Origin: Prorocentrum cordatum
Taxonomy: Eukaryota > Sar > Dinophyceae > Prorocentrales > Prorocentraceae
Assembly: GCA_963575745.1 (NCBI GenBank)
Contig: CAUYUJ010017646.1
Coordinates: 157,011 to 221,010, forward strand
Direction: 5' to 3'
DNA length: 64,000 bases
The translations under genes were made by a program, and so were the position numbers. The notes under the pieces were generated by a model. It did no database searches. It saw only the letters and a list, made by a program, of their open reading frames with translations, and was not told the DNA's origin. Positions within the stretch are counted from its first letter, which is position 1, and each line of letters begins with the position of its first letter. This document shows, one piece after another, positions 32,580-44,969 of the stretch.

Positions 32580-33915
32580 GGTCCACTGCATCCGAATCGC
32601 CTTAGAGACGTTCGGGGTCATTCCTCTCGCGCGCCCGCGCATCGTCGCCTGGCTCGCACGCGCGACACGAACACGAAACCGAAACCGATTTCCCGGAGCG
32701 GGGCTCTCCGTTCCCTTGCGATCTTACCCCCCTACCTCCGACTACGTTCAAGCCAGCTGCCGATGCCCGGTCTCTGTCTGTCTGTCCCGCCTCCTGCCTC
32801 CTTCAGGTCTTGCTGCTGGTTCTTCTTCTTTCTCTTCTCTGTCTCGCCCTCTCCTCCCTCTCTTCCTTCTCTCCTTTTCTCCTCCTTTTCTCCTCCTTAG
32901 GTGGCCTCTCTCCCCTCTGCCTCCTTCTCCCCCGTTCGCGTTTCCGTGCGCGCGTGGGATCACGCACGGGTTGCTGAGAAGGGGGCCTTTCGATGTTTCA
33001 TCCTGCGCGTGCAACCGTCTTCTCAGGGGTCCGGGTGTCTCGAGAATTCCGGCGATATTCATGTCATAGGCAAGAGGGCATGTTCGCCAGTCATCCCGAT
33101 GATATTCGCCAGTGATGGCGTTGCTCTCTTCGTGGGGACAGCGTAGTACGGTTCGAGAGGAGAAGCTGCCGCACCTTCTCGACGAGTTCGGCCCCTGTTC
33201 CAACACGCAGCTTGGAATTGCACTCGCACTGGATCCAGGGGTCCCCTTCAGGAGAGGCGCGCCCGAGAGAGTTGCACGTCCCGTGGCAGCGGCTTGCAGC
33301 GCGACTCCAAAAAGCGGGCAAGGCGACACCCTCACCACTGCGCCTCCGTGCAGCGAGGGCGAGGGCAAGAAGACGGAGCCCGAGGGCGCCTGGTCGTGGC
33401 CGATTCCTGGCATGGCGCACGGCACCGCCCTTGCAGCGGCGCGGCCGGCGTTGGCGCTGCTCCTGGCGGGGGGAGGACAGGGCACTGCAAGTGAGCGGCG
33501 TGGAGAAGAGAGGTCCTGAAGGTTTCTCGCCGTTTGTGGCCTGAAGCGACTCGGTATGAGAAGTTAGTCCCGGGAGCAGCCCTACCTGCGGGCCCAGTTC
33601 TTCAGGACCCATTTCCCTCATGGCAAGCACTTTCAGCGAGTATCAGAGGGCATGATGCTGACACCCCGCTCTCTCGCACAAGGGGTGCCGTTGAGGGCTG
33701 GCACCGCGCGCAGCTGGTCGCGCAGGACCCTGTGCCGCCCCACGGTTGTGGACTGCCTGGAGCATGGCACGTTAGTGTCGAGGTGCACCTCGTGCAACTC
33801 TCATCGGCTCTTCCGTCGACGCGGCGGTCGCCTCCCCGGACGCCCAGCTCCTTGGCACAGCTAACAGTGTCAGGATGTTCTCGACCAGCTCTGCCCAGGT
33901 GGCCCACGCTCCGAG
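32580..33915. other. Unassigned sequence with a CT tract
   Basis: A pyrimidine tract at 32815-32930. A 135-codon + frame (33112-33519) has moderately protein-like composition but no motif, and the minus strand is equally open; it is not called a gene. Confidence 0.35.
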
Positions 33916-33919
33916 TCGC

Positions 33920-34012
33920 CGAGATTGGGCCGGACCTGATGGTTTCGGAAGATCGCACCGCATCGTCGACGCAGCATCGAGTATGCATCTGCAGTGCGGT
34001 GAGGTCCTTCGA
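33920..34012. mobile_element. MITE family C fragment
   Basis: GATCGCACCGCATCGTCGACG and nearby CATCGAGTATGCATC follow the core of family C (30590-30660), but no inverted ends are present. Confidence 0.45.
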
Positions 34013-34019
34013 TCACGTT

Positions 34020-35590
34020 CGCGCGGTCCCAACTACGGTGGCCTTCACACGCTCATGAGATGTTCGAGGTCGCAGCTTGCGGCTTAGTATGACAAGGTTG
34101 TCTTTGTTTTCTGATACTTCCTCGGCCCCGTCTGGTCATGTCTAGCTTGCAGATGCATGGGACGAGTGAGAGCGCAACTGTAATACAATGCGTAGTCCTG
34201 GAAGGCCAACGAGCGAGCCCAGGAACGTGGCATTGAACTATTTGGGGAAACATGGGACACGTGTTTGCCACTGAGGTCTTTGCAGGAACCGTGTTCTCAG
34301 GTTGATCCAGCGTTGCTCACGTATCCTCCCTCTTCTCTTTCCAACCTGCTGAGGTCAAGATTTGAGTGCGTTCCATGTGCAGCGCCAGTGGGCTGCACGA
34401 ACACGTTGCGTCGCGTTATGTTCAGATGTGCGTCTGTGAACGTGTTATGCATACATAGGTCGTCCAGATGATGCAGAGTTGTTTGATGTGTTCATGTGAC
34501 CGTTGCGTTCGTTGGGCCGCTAGCTAAGCAGTCACTATCCTTGTTACGAAGCTGGGTACTGACACTAAGGTAGGTGGGTCGTGCAGTCATGTTTGCCAAG
34601 GTGAGCCCAGGCGTTCGGGACACACGCACACACATTGTACGCGGTGCTTCCATGATGGAGCTCGACATGCCGCGTGCACTGTTTGAATTCAGCAAGTCTG
34701 CCCGTCTCAGGAGACTGGTCTTTACCAGTCAAGGAACTGTAATCGTTCGGGGTTCCAAGCGCTTGCCGATAGACCGTTGCGTGCTCTGCTTGCTTCGGGC
34801 ACCTGTGAACCGTAGAGTATTGTTGTTCCGGCAACGGTGGCGCCTGGCCCTGCTTGCAATTTCAGGCATGCCAAGTCTGTGCGTGAAGCCCGCGCTCCTT
34901 GCCATTCTGCGCCCCTTTGGGGAGAGGTCGCGGCGAGCATCCACTTGGCGTGAGCGCCATTTGCTACCAACGCTGGAGGAGACAACCAGGACTGTAACTG
35001 AGCGTTCCGCGTGCTTGAAAATGGGAATGATGCATCTCACGAGGTTCTGGACATGTGCGAGTGGGTGTAGCATCTGGCGAGTAGATAGTGTCACGGATGC
35101 GCTCAGCAAGGATTGCGATCTAGAAGTGCATACCTATATTGCAGAGATTTTCGGATGAAGGGTGCATCGCTGTCTCTGGCCTGCCCCACAGATCGATCAG
35201 TCAGTGCCCGTTGGAAGAACATCGATCTTCTTTCTGTCAGATGTGAGGTCCAACCAGGGTGTGTACCGGGACCCGGGATGTGGACCGACCAGAGCTCCGT
35301 TCTGCGATCACCCAGGCATCAGTGGTTCGTGTTCCTTCGTATGGGCAGTGATCTAATGGAGGAGGGCAGAGAGATACCGATGCCCACCATCGGAGGTTGG
35401 TGGTTGAGACCGAAGCAAAACGGAGCCGCCCAACCGAGACGCTAGTGTCGGCTTCCGTTCGTGTCATTCATGTGGGCGAGGTGGAGGCAGCACGAGTTCT
35501 TGCACTAGACAGGCCGAGGTCACGCCAGAGTGAGTCTGGGTCCCGCCCGCGGAGGCGTGCCGGGGGCGCTCCTATGGTTGTCCCGCGGTT
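34020..35590. other. Unassigned sequence of moderate GC
   Basis: The least repetitive part of the middle of the window. A 194-codon + frame (34574-35158) is free of low complexity but has no recognised domain, and a 126-codon frame lies opposite it on the minus strand. Coding is possible but unsupported. Confidence 0.3.
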
Positions 35591-35594
35591 AGCC

Positions 35595-36460
35595 CGATGC
35601 TTTTCTTGCTGATAGCCCTGATGGTTGTGCCAGTGGACGTCTTGCTGGTTGTGCCGCGATGGTTGTCCCGATTGTTGGCTTGGTGGCTGATCCGATGGGT
35701 GTCCTGATGGTTGTCCCGACGGTTCTTATGGCTCGTTCAGTGAATGTCCCGATGGTTTTCCCGATAGTTTGTCCCCACTCGGTGTCCCAATGGTGTATCC
35801 GATGTTCGTCCCGATGGGTGTCCTGATAGCTGTTCCTATGGTTAATCCAGTGGTTGTCCCGATAGTTGTCCCGACTGTTGCCCCGATGGTTGTCCCCATT
35901 GTTGTCCCAATGTTTGTCCCGATGGTTGATACAATGGTTGTCCCGATGGTTGTCCCGATTGTTGCCCCGATGGTTGTCCCCGATGGAATTTCCCATGGTT
36001 GTCGCGATGGTTTCCCTGATGAGTCATTCAATCGTTGTCCCGATGGTTGTCCCGATGGTTTTCCCGATGGTTGTCCCGACGGTTATCATGGTGGTTGTCC
36101 CGATGGTTGTTTCGATTGCTGGCACATGCTTTTTTCGTTGTTGCCCCGTTATCCCGTGGTTGTCCCGATGGTTGCCCCGACGGTTGTCCAGATTGTCACC
36201 CTGGTGGTTGTTCGATGGTTCTACCGGTCTTTGTTTGGGGTTTTCTATTGATTGGTCCGTTGTTGTCCCGTGGTTGTCCCGACGATGGTCGCCTCATGGT
36301 TATCACTTGGTCTTCCCATGGTTTCTCCGATCGTTGTCTTGATGATTGTCTGATTATCCCGTGGTTGTCCCGATAGGTGCTCCAAGTATTTTTTGTCCCC
36401 AAACACCGTCAGGGGCTTCAATTGTTGCTCCGTGGTTGTCCGGTTGTTGTCGACCGAGAC
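35595..36460. repeat. 12-bp GATGGTTGTCCC minisatellite
   Basis: About 70 drifting copies of GATGGTTGTCCC/GATTGTTGCCCC. A VPMVVPMVVP-like frame results from the period being a multiple of three. Confidence 0.95.
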
Positions 36461-36464
36461 ACAA

Positions 36465-37255
36465 TGAGACCGATAGAAAGAGAGACCAAATCGTTGATCG
36501 TGAGAGTTGTCGATCGATCGATAAATAGACCTACATACCTGTAGTGGTACCGTTACATCGATGAGTAGATACTACATATATATATACACACCAAAGACCA
36601 GCCACACGCCGACGAGGAGGCTGGGGTGGGGCCAGTGACGGAACAATGATCGCAATCATCGGGGCAACCGCATCCGTTCATCGAACTCTCTCTACCGGTG
36701 TATCTACCTATCGATCTCATTATGTATCCATATACACGTTGTACCGGCCATGCATATTTGTACATCTCTATGTATATGTATGTATCATTACCCATCCACT
36801 TTCGCTGCCGCGCATATCCGCCACCGCGCTTAGAGGAAGCAGCGCAGTCGAGTCTTAGCGATTTGTGGGCCTGGCGATTCGTTCTGCGAACAGGTGGTCG
36901 GCTCACTTCGGTTGTCTATCAGGCAGTCTTGCGGCCGCTCTGGCGGACGAGGAACCAAGCCCCAATGGTCCCGCTTGGGAACCTCGTGAGGGCCTGCAGG
37001 AAGCTTCCTCGTGCCTCCATGGAGCTTCTGGGAGGCCTCTTGGGCCTTCTTCAGGGCCTCGTGGGAGCCTCCAGGGGCATCTTGAGTTTCCCCCCCACAT
37101 CCTAAGTTGGTTATTGTTTTCTCTGCCCCCCCCTCATGCAGGAAAGAACACCTCAACCTCTTCGCCACTCTCCCCTCCATAACACCATCATCTTCGCCAT
37201 CATCAGCATCGACCATATACCGTCACAATATTGGAAAGAGCGTGTTCTACCGCTG
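36465..37255. other. Unassigned sequence with short AT and 11-bp repeats
   Basis: Short CGATCGAT and TATATATA stretches (36490-36600, 36700-36790) and a few 11-bp CTTGGGCCT-type units (37020-37085). No gene supported. Confidence 0.4.
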
Positions 37256-37256
37256 C

Positions 37257-37750
37257 TGGCGGGAAACCGGGGGGGGTCACTACCGGTTCGAACGCCCCCC
37301 CCTCCTCGAACTCGAAAACCGGGGGGGGTCACTACCGGTTCGAACCCCCCCCCCCCCTGGAAAACCGAGGAGGGGTGCGGACAGTGGTGAGTGGACAGCG
37401 GGACAGTGGTGGGGACAGTGGGTGAGGACAATGGTGGGAACAGTGGAGACAGTGGGACAGTGGTGGGGACGGTGGTGGTGGGGACAGTGGTGTGGGGACA
37501 GTGGGAATGTGGTGGAAACAGTAGGACAGTGGAGGGTACAGTGGTGGTGGGGACAGTGGTGAATGCGGTGGCGAGGACGGCGGTGGGACAATGGGACAGA
37601 GGTACAGTGGGGACAGTGGTGGGGACAGTGGTGGGAACAGTGGTTCGAACCAGTAGTGACGCCCCCCCTTCGGTTTTCGAGGGGGGGGGGGGAGGGTTCG
37701 AACCGGTAGTGACCACCCCCCCGGTTTTCGAGTTCGAGGGGGGGGGGGGA
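37257..37750. repeat. Fold-back element with GGGGACAGTGGT loop
   Basis: The left arm (37263-37375) carries twice GAAACCGGGGGGGGTCACTA followed by CCGGTTCGAAC; the right arm (37640-37745) carries the inverse, GTTCGAACCGGTAGTGAC then CGGTTTTCGAG. Around 50 bases pair almost without mismatch between 37303-37355 and 37693-37745. The intervening 260 bases are drifting units of GGGGACAGTGGTG. Confidence 0.85.
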
Positions 37751-37969
37751 GGGGTTAGGGGAGGGGGGGGGTTTTGCCGGGGGAAGGGGGGGAGGGGGGG
37801 GGGGTCCAGCAGGGGAGGGGGGGATTTTTGGAGGGCGGGGAGGGGACCCCCGGGTTCCGGAGGAAAAGGGCGGCAATTTTCCACAGTAAAGCGGCGGTGG
37901 ATCACGCTCTCTCCAATATTCTAGACGCTTCGCGTATCCCCACCAGCCCGTCCAGAAACGACGCCCAGG

Positions 37970-38535
37970 CGAGTAGAGGGTCGTCCTGAGGGGCTTTTCG
38001 GCGTCTTGGGTGCCTCGGGGGGGCCTCTGTGGGCCGTTCGGGATCCTCTTTGGGGCCTCCTGGGGGCCTCTTGGGGCCTCTTGGGGCCATCTTGGGGCCT
38101 TTGGGGGCCTCCTGGGCGCTTCTTGGGGCCTCCTGGGCGCTTCTTGGGTGCCTCTGGGGGGTCTCTTGGGGCCTCTTGGGGGTCTCTTGGGGGCCTCCTG
38201 GGGGCCTCTTGGGGGGCCTCTTGGGGCCATCTTGGGGCCATCCTGCGGCCTCTTGGGGCATCCTGGGGGCCTCTTGCGGCCATCGTGGAGGAAATCGATC
38301 AAAGAAGAGGGGAGCTTTAATTAGCGCTGCCCCCTCAGAAGGCCAAAATGGGGCCAAAACCATAGTAAAATCAATGATTTTGGCTTCCTCGCCGAGGCCG
38401 TTTTGGACGCTCTGACCGCTCGCGGCCCCCCCCGTCCAGGTCAGTGGGGAGGGGGTAGGGGGAGGGGTAAACCCCTCCCCGAAGGGGAAGAGGGAGGGGT
38501 GGAAGAGGAAACGCCCTAAACCACCGACGCCCAGA
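37970..38535 (+). repeat. Dispersed repeat R, intact copy, with 11-bp array
   Basis: An 11-bp CTTGGGGCCTC array (38000-38285) ends in GGCCATCGTGGAGGAAATCG. Then follow GATCAAAGAAGAGGGG, GGCCAAAATGGGGCC, CTCGCCGAGGCCGTTTTGG, GAGGGGTAAACCCCTCCCCG and GACGCCCAGAGGGCTGGTGG (38528). It is the uninterrupted counterpart of 13435-13978 plus 19840-20055. Confidence 0.8.
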
Positions 38536-38549
38536 GGGCTGGTGGGATT

Positions 38550-38800
<251 letters not shown>

Positions 38801-39004
38801 ATAGAGACGCACTCACACACTCACTCAAACACACACGCTCGCGCACTCACCTTGAGTAAGTCTTGAGCGGGAGCCTCGCCTGTGAGTGGATCCCCACCTC
38901 CTGTTGGTGATCCGAGGCGGCCATCAGAATACCATATAGCAAACACAGGCTTGGTGACACGAGGGAGCCTAAGTCTCGAGCGGGAGACTCTCTTCGCCAT
39001 CATA

Positions 39005-39498
39005 CTATCATTCTTATCGCCCTCATCATCACCGACCATCTACCATCAAAGTATCGTCGTCACCATTACCACCTCTACCATCGTCATCATCCTCATCATC
39101 ATCAGCTTCATCATCGTCATTTTCATAATCACCATAATCATCTCTTCATCATCACCATCACCACCAGCACCATCATCACCATCATCGTCATCACCATCAC
39201 CAGCATCGCATCATCATAACCATCAGCTTCAACATCACCATCATCATCAGCATCACCGTTATCATCATCATCATCATCATCATCATCGTCACCATCATCA
39301 TCAGCGCCACCATCACCATCATCATTATCATCAGTATCGGCATCATCGTCATCATCAGCATCAACATCATCACCACCAACACCATCATCATCATCATCGT
39401 CATGATCAGCAACATCGCATCATCATAATCATCAGCCTCAGCATCACCATCATCAGCATCACCGCTATCACCATCATCATTATCATCATCACCGCCAC

Positions 39499-39548
<50 letters not shown>

Positions 39549-39645
39549 GCATCATCATCATCAGTACCGTCACCATCGTCATCATCAGCATCACTATCAT
39601 CATCATCATCATCGCCATCATCGTCAACACCATCTTCATCGGACA
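39005..39645. repeat. (ATC)n microsatellite 2
   Basis: 640 bases of CAT/ATC/CAG triplets. Like array 1, it ends in ACACACAT-type sequence and a GAGCGGGAGCCTCG unit, so array plus flank seem duplicated as one block. Confidence 0.95.
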
Positions 39646-40550
39646 CACATACACTCACACACTCATTCAATCGTTCACGCACTCGAGCACTCAGCTTCAG
39701 TAAGCCTCGAGCGGGAGCCTCGTCTGTGAGTGAGTCGTGAGGAAGTCTCGAGCGGGGGCCCCTCCCCTATGGGGCCCCCACTTCATGTTGGGCATCAGAG
39801 GTGGCCATCGGAATGCCATATACAACTGTCCGTTTGGTGGCACCTCGGAGCCTAAGTCTCAAGCGGGAGGCTCATCTGTGAGCGAATCGCGAGGACGTCT
39901 CGAGCTGGACCCCCTCCCGCGGCCATCGGACTACCGTGCAGAATGCACAGGTTTGGTGGCACCTGGGAGCCTGAGTCCAGAGGGAGTCTCGAGCGGGAGC
40001 CTCGTTTCCTGAGCAAGCTGCGGGAGTGGTTCGGGCGTTCACGGGTCTGTGTTTGTGGATCACGAGGGCGGCTCGAGCGGGAGTCCCTCCCTGTGGGGTC
40101 CTCGCCTCCGTGTTGGTGAGCTGGGGCGGCCATAGGGGTACCCCATAAGCAATGCACAGCTGTGGCGACACCTGGGAGCTCGAGTTCAGTCGGGCCTGTC
40201 CCTCTACAGGAGGGATAGTCAAACATAGTCAAACATATACGTTGGGGGCGATTTTTTTCTATCCTTGGTCATTTGGGGAGTTTTGTTGCGGATTTTTCGA
40301 TTGTTTCGCCCAACATCTCCCTGTGGGGGGACAGGCCCGACCTAAAGCTTGAGTCCACACGACGCCTCGAGCGGGAAACCTTTTCCTTGAGCAAGTCCAG
40401 CGCATGTCTTTGGCGCTTGCTCGTCTGCGAGTGCATCGCAAGGACGTCTCGAGCGGGTGCCCCTCCCGAGTGGGGTCCCAGCTCATGCTGGCAATCCGAG
40501 GTGGCCATCGGAATATGTTGTACAAACACAGGGTTGGTGACACTTGGGAG

Positions 40551-40696
40551 CAGGGCTGGACCTAAACGGTGTTTTTGGTGATCTCGTGGGCCGTTTTCGC
40601 TTCGACTTCGTTTTTCGGTAAAGGCGGATTCGAGACAAAAGCAATGGGAAACGAAAACAAAACGAAACCAGTCAACACCGTTTAGGTTCAGTCCTG
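40551..40696. mobile_element. hAT-like MITE family B, intact copy
   Basis: 146 bases. The left end CAGGGCTGGACCTAAACGG and the complement of the right end CAGGACTGAACCTAAACGG differ at two of 19 positions, and both continue into TGTT. CAGGG-type ends and 8-bp duplications are known of hAT elements; here the flanks are CTTGGGAG (40543-40550) and CTCGGGAG (40697-40704), 7 of 8 identical. The insertion splits a TTGGTGACACYTGGGAGC unit of the surrounding repeat. The interior is A/C-rich near its right end and has no frame. Confidence 0.85.
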
Positions 40697-41099
40697 CTCG
40701 GGAGCATGAGTCCTGGGGAAGTCTCGAGCGGTAGCCTCGTTCCCGAGCACATCGAGGGCACTTCTTGGGCGCTCGCCCTCATGGCCTATCTGTGAATCGC
40801 GAGGACGTTTCGAGCGGGAGTCCCCTCCACCTGGGGCCCCCGCTTCATTTCCCTAATCCAAGGCGACCATCGCAATACCATGTAAACACACGGTTGGTTA
40901 CATTTGTGAGCCTCAATCTTGAAGAATATTCGAGCGGCACATTCGTTCATGTGTCTAGAAGTTTTTGTCATCCGAGGTGGCCATCTTCAATCAATTTTGT
41001 AAGTGTTGGTTGGCCCAGCAGATACCAGACAGGTCGCGAGCATCCGTAGTCACAAGGACGGCGATGAGGACTATTTCCAGATTAGTTTGGAATATTCCC

Positions 41100-41530
41100 G
41101 GGGTCGTAATTTCGGAGCTTCTTGGAGCACCTTGGAAGCTCTTCGGAAGCTTCTCGGGAGCATCTTGGTGACTTCTTGGGGCCTCTTGGGGGCCTCTTCG
41201 CACTCTAGGTGTGTTGTTGACTGCCTGTTCGGGGCCGATATTGGGCGCCTCTGTAGCCGTCGTGGACGCCGTGACGACGATGTAGGGTTTGCTAAGTGTA
41301 GTCTTTAGTGTGTGTGTGTGTTGGAGGGCCCTGGGGGGCAAGCTTGGCTGCCTCTTGGTGCTGTCTTGGGGCCATCGGCCGTCTGGAGGCTTTGTGCAGG
41401 CCGCCGTAGACGCAGTAGGGGGGCACCCTGTCCGAATTGGAGGCAACAGTGGTCGTCTTGGAGTCTTTCTGGGGTCGTCACGGCCTTTTTGGAGGCACTC
41501 TTGAAGCCACCATGAGGGCGGCGGGCGCCC
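41100..41530 (+). repeat. 11-bp CTTGGGGCCTC array, diverged
   Basis: Units of TCTTGGTGACT/TCTTGGGGCC type, with a GT microsatellite inside (41308-41320). Confidence 0.65.
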
Positions 41531-41704
41531 TTGGCGGGGGGGAGGGTTCGTGGGCCCTCCTTCCTGGAACTCTGAACTTTGGACGAGCTTCCGCCGAGAA
41601 GGCAACAACAGACTGGTCTTTGGTCACCAGCATGATGGTATGTTGGGCTGGATGCGTCGGGGGTTGCCTAAGTATTGCGCCACAAGAAGCGAAAGTTACG
41701 AACA

Positions 41705-41785
41705 TAGCAAGGGCACGGCGCAATCACACACACACATGCACACACACACACGGACACAAACACACGCACACACATACACCAACCG
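41705..41785. repeat. (CA)n microsatellite
   Basis: CACACACAC stretches broken by single-base changes. Confidence 0.9.
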
Positions 41786-41889
41786 TAAGCGCGGTGGCGG
41801 ATGGATCATCGTTTTCGTTGTTTGTCTATGCTTCGATCTCACTTTGTATAGACCGACCTTATACGTAGCACCCCGCAGTTGCGGATAGT

Positions 41890-43500
41890 CTCCGAGGCTC
41901 TGAAAAAGCCAGTTGCAGATAACGATTTTCAACACATGGCACAACGAGCCCACCGCAGGCACCGAAATTTCGTCAGCGCAATTTGAGTGGGTCACGGGGG
42001 TGGGTCGCGGGGTGGGTCACGGGCGGGTCGCGGGCAAGGACGACGGGAACAACATCAACGCAACAGCAATAACGCGCCAACAATTTTCACAACGGAACCC
42101 ACTTCAGCCACGCGCCCAGGGATAATGAAAGACCGTTCGGTCCCTTCACTCTGATACACACATATATATAGATATATATATATATACATAGAGAGAGAGA
42201 CTGAGAAAACAATACTTAACCAATTACCAAAGAACTCCCTCCCTGGGGTGGCCCAGTTCGCAGACATCTGGGAACACTTTTTGATACTTTCCCGGTTCGC
42301 TTCCCAGAGGCGGCCCGGAGAGGCCAAGGGGGCCCTAAGAAGGGATAGGAGGGCTTGAGAAAGCCCCCAATAGGGTCGAAGAAGCCTCCAAAACAACCCC
42401 AGAGCGCTCCAAGACGCCTACGATGGCCCCAAGACGGTCCAAAAGGCGCCAGAGGCTCCCAAGACTGTTCACAGGAGTTGAGTATGGCCAATGGCCACGC
42501 TATTCACCAGGAAAGCCCCAGACCCCCCAGGAAGGCTCTCCAAGAAGCTTCAGACGACACAAGAGGGCCCCAAGACTCTGTCAAGTTGGACCTCCCAAGT
42601 TAGGCCTCCCTGACGGCCCAGGACAACCCCAGGAGGCTCCCGAGAGTTGTCCGCTACATGTATGTGTATCTCTGAATATATATATATATATATATATATG
42701 CCAAGATCATTCGTTCATGTGTGTATTCAATTGACTGTCTTGCATTGGCTGTTCGGTGTTGTGAATGCCCAAGACTCACGGTGGCCACAGAAGCGCCGAA
42801 GAGCCCCTCACAAGAGCCCCACGACGGCCAGACCAGTCCCCTGTCCCCCCAAAGACGCCCAAGACAGCCCGAGAGAGCCACGAGAGAGCTTTAGCAAGCA
42901 AAACACGCACTAACGCGTTATGGATGTGATCAATTTTCCGCGAACTAGCTGCTTGTTCGCTGCGAAAAAGTGCCCAAGACGGCCCGATCGGCTCTCATGA
43001 GGGGTGTTCAAGACGACCCGAAACGCACCGAATAAGGCGCCATGAGGGCTCCAGAACAGCCCACCGCCACTTCAATCCACCCAGGGGGATTTCCAATCCC
43101 GCTCCATGAGTGCACATGAAGAAGCTCCAGACGGCCCAAGAGGGCCCCAAGAGGGCCCCGAGGCAACCGAAGGGAGCCTAAGCTACCCCCAGGCGTCCTC
43201 AATACATGCCAATTCGGCTCCATAACCAGTCCAGAGACGCCAAAATGGCTTCAAGAAGCCCCGACGCCCCAGCGAACCCCAGGCTCCAATAAGGCCCCCA
43301 AGCGGCCTCAAGACAGCCCCAAGACACCGACGCATCGGGGACGCGCTCGGATTACCAAAGCTCCCCCTTCTCCTAGCTCATCCCTCCTCCTCCTCCTGAT
43401 CACCTGCCTATTCATATTTCTCCTCCGCCCGCAGAGTGACGAGGACAGCAAGATTCCGTCAGGGCCCTACCCCAGCTCACTCTATTTTTGTCGCCCTCAT
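41890..43500. other. Unassigned sequence with AT microsatellites and minus-strand 11-bp units
   Basis: TATATA tracts at 42155-42190 and 42675-42702. Between 42340 and 43330 scattered AGGCCCCCAAGA-like units mark a decayed minus-orientation 11-bp array. No gene supported. Confidence 0.5.
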
Positions 43501-43744
43501 TGGTTTCCAGTTGTGAGTCCTCGTGTTCCATTGGAGGCCTGCCGTGATTTCAGGTCCGCGGGCTCGTGTGGGAGTGACGGGCCTCCTGAAGATCTGCGTA
43601 GGTAAGTGCCTTCTGCTTGATATTAGAGACGTCAGATCTGAGAGCAGCGAAATGATGCGTCGTGTTACAGGCGAAATTCGCAATCTGTCACAGGACCTGG
43701 GGGATTGTGATGCACTCTACAGTTTGGATTATGTTGCAATTGCC

Positions 43745-43890
43745 GTATGGAGATCGCGGGGCGAAGATTGCGCTCGCGAGTTGCGGGCACGCAGTATGTA
43801 AAATGTTCCATCGTGCAGTATGAAGATCGCAGGGCGAATAATGCGCTCGCGAGGTGGAGTGGATCGCGCTCGACCAGAACGGCACGCTGT
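43745..43890. repeat. About 74-bp imperfect tandem duplication
   Basis: AGTATG or GTATGGAG, then GATCGCGGGGCGAA and TGCGCTCGCGAG, occur at about 43747-43785 and again at about 43818-43853. Confidence 0.75.
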
Positions 43891-44060
43891 TTTTCACAGA
43901 CAGCAGCAAGAATTCAGTCAACAAGGTCACGAAGGAGGTCTGCGCAGGGAGCGGGCATGGAACCGCTCTCGCACAGTTGCAAAATCGGCCCTGCAATTGG
44001 CTCTTCAACATCGTTTCTTGCGTACTGGTGGCGATCCGCTCTGCCTGGCCAGCCGCCTGA
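43842..44060 (+). CDS. Fragment resembling an NHL/beta-propeller repeat
   Basis: The frame opening at 43842 reads EVEWIALDQNGTLFFTDSSK (from 43851) and continues NSVNKVTKE. The pattern, a hydrophobic start, D-x-NG-x-L, then two aromatic residues, TDS and a basic/hydrophobic end, is that of one NHL-type blade (as in NHL-repeat and SMP-30-like propellers). The frame opens two codons after a stop; an AG/G junction at 43853/43854 (CGCGAG|GTGGAG) could be a splice acceptor. A GTAAGT donor-like site lies upstream at 43602. Only one blade is visible and the tail after about 43990 is not convincing, so this is an exon or pseudogene fragment rather than a gene. Confidence 0.4.
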   Translation, partial: CAREVEWIALDQNGTLFFTDSSKNSVNKVTKEVCAGSGHGTALAQLQNRPCNWLFNIVSCVLVAIRSAWPAA

Positions 44061-44299
44061 TCGCGCGTTCGAGTTTAGCAAGGCCTCCTGAAAGAATGGT
44101 CATGCCATGATTTGTATTTGCTCTGAGCTGCGGATGGCGACCTGGCAGTGCCCCGGGAACGTGGCAGGGTGGAGACCAGTGTAGCAGCAGAGCGACCGAC
44201 AATGACCCGCCGTCCAGCCGCACCAGCGGGCCCATCGGGGGGCGCGGAGCGCCTGGACGGGCCTGGAGTGGAGTCCTGGAGGGATGCACAATTGCAACG

Positions 44300-44851
<552 letters not shown>

Positions 44852-44969
44852 GCCGTCCCGCACCTTCCCTTTCGGACCTTCGAAGCGTGGTCCCGTCGGC
44901 CTTCTTGAACAGGTTGGTAATCAGCATAACGTCGGCAGAGGAGGATGAAACAAGAAGAGCATGGGGAGG

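Larger units (their letters stand above)
38852..40990. repeat. Dispersed TCTCGAGCGGGAGCC repeat cluster
   Basis: Imperfect units of about 130-190 bases with TCTCGAGCGGGAGCCTCGTC, TGTGAGTG, GCGAGGACGTCTCGAGCGGG, GAGGTGGCCATCGGAATRCC and TTGGTGRCACCTGGGAGCCT. Copies lie at about 38852, 39697, 39870, 40000, 40370, 40430 and 40715-40980. The cluster is interrupted by a second ATC array (39005-39645) and by a MITE (40551-40696). Confidence 0.85.

Noticed and set aside
33112-33519. 135-codon plus-strand frame as a gene
   Set aside because: The GC-rich sequence is equally open on the minus strand and shows no domain.
34574-35158. 194-codon plus-strand frame as a gene
   Set aside because: No motif, no splice or start context, and a sizeable frame on the opposite strand; left as unassigned.
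35769-36342. Valine/proline/methionine-rich frames
   Set aside because: They come from the 12-bp GATGGTTGTCCC minisatellite.
38006-38415. Gly/Leu/Ser/Trp-rich frames, also at 4.0-5.2 and 13.6 kb
   Set aside because: Translations of the 11-bp array; the period shifts the frame with each unit, and all three frames look alike.
43226-43240. GCCAAAATGGCT as an inverted spliced-leader relic
   Set aside because: The core is self-complementary and the bases on either side do not match the leader; expected by chance.
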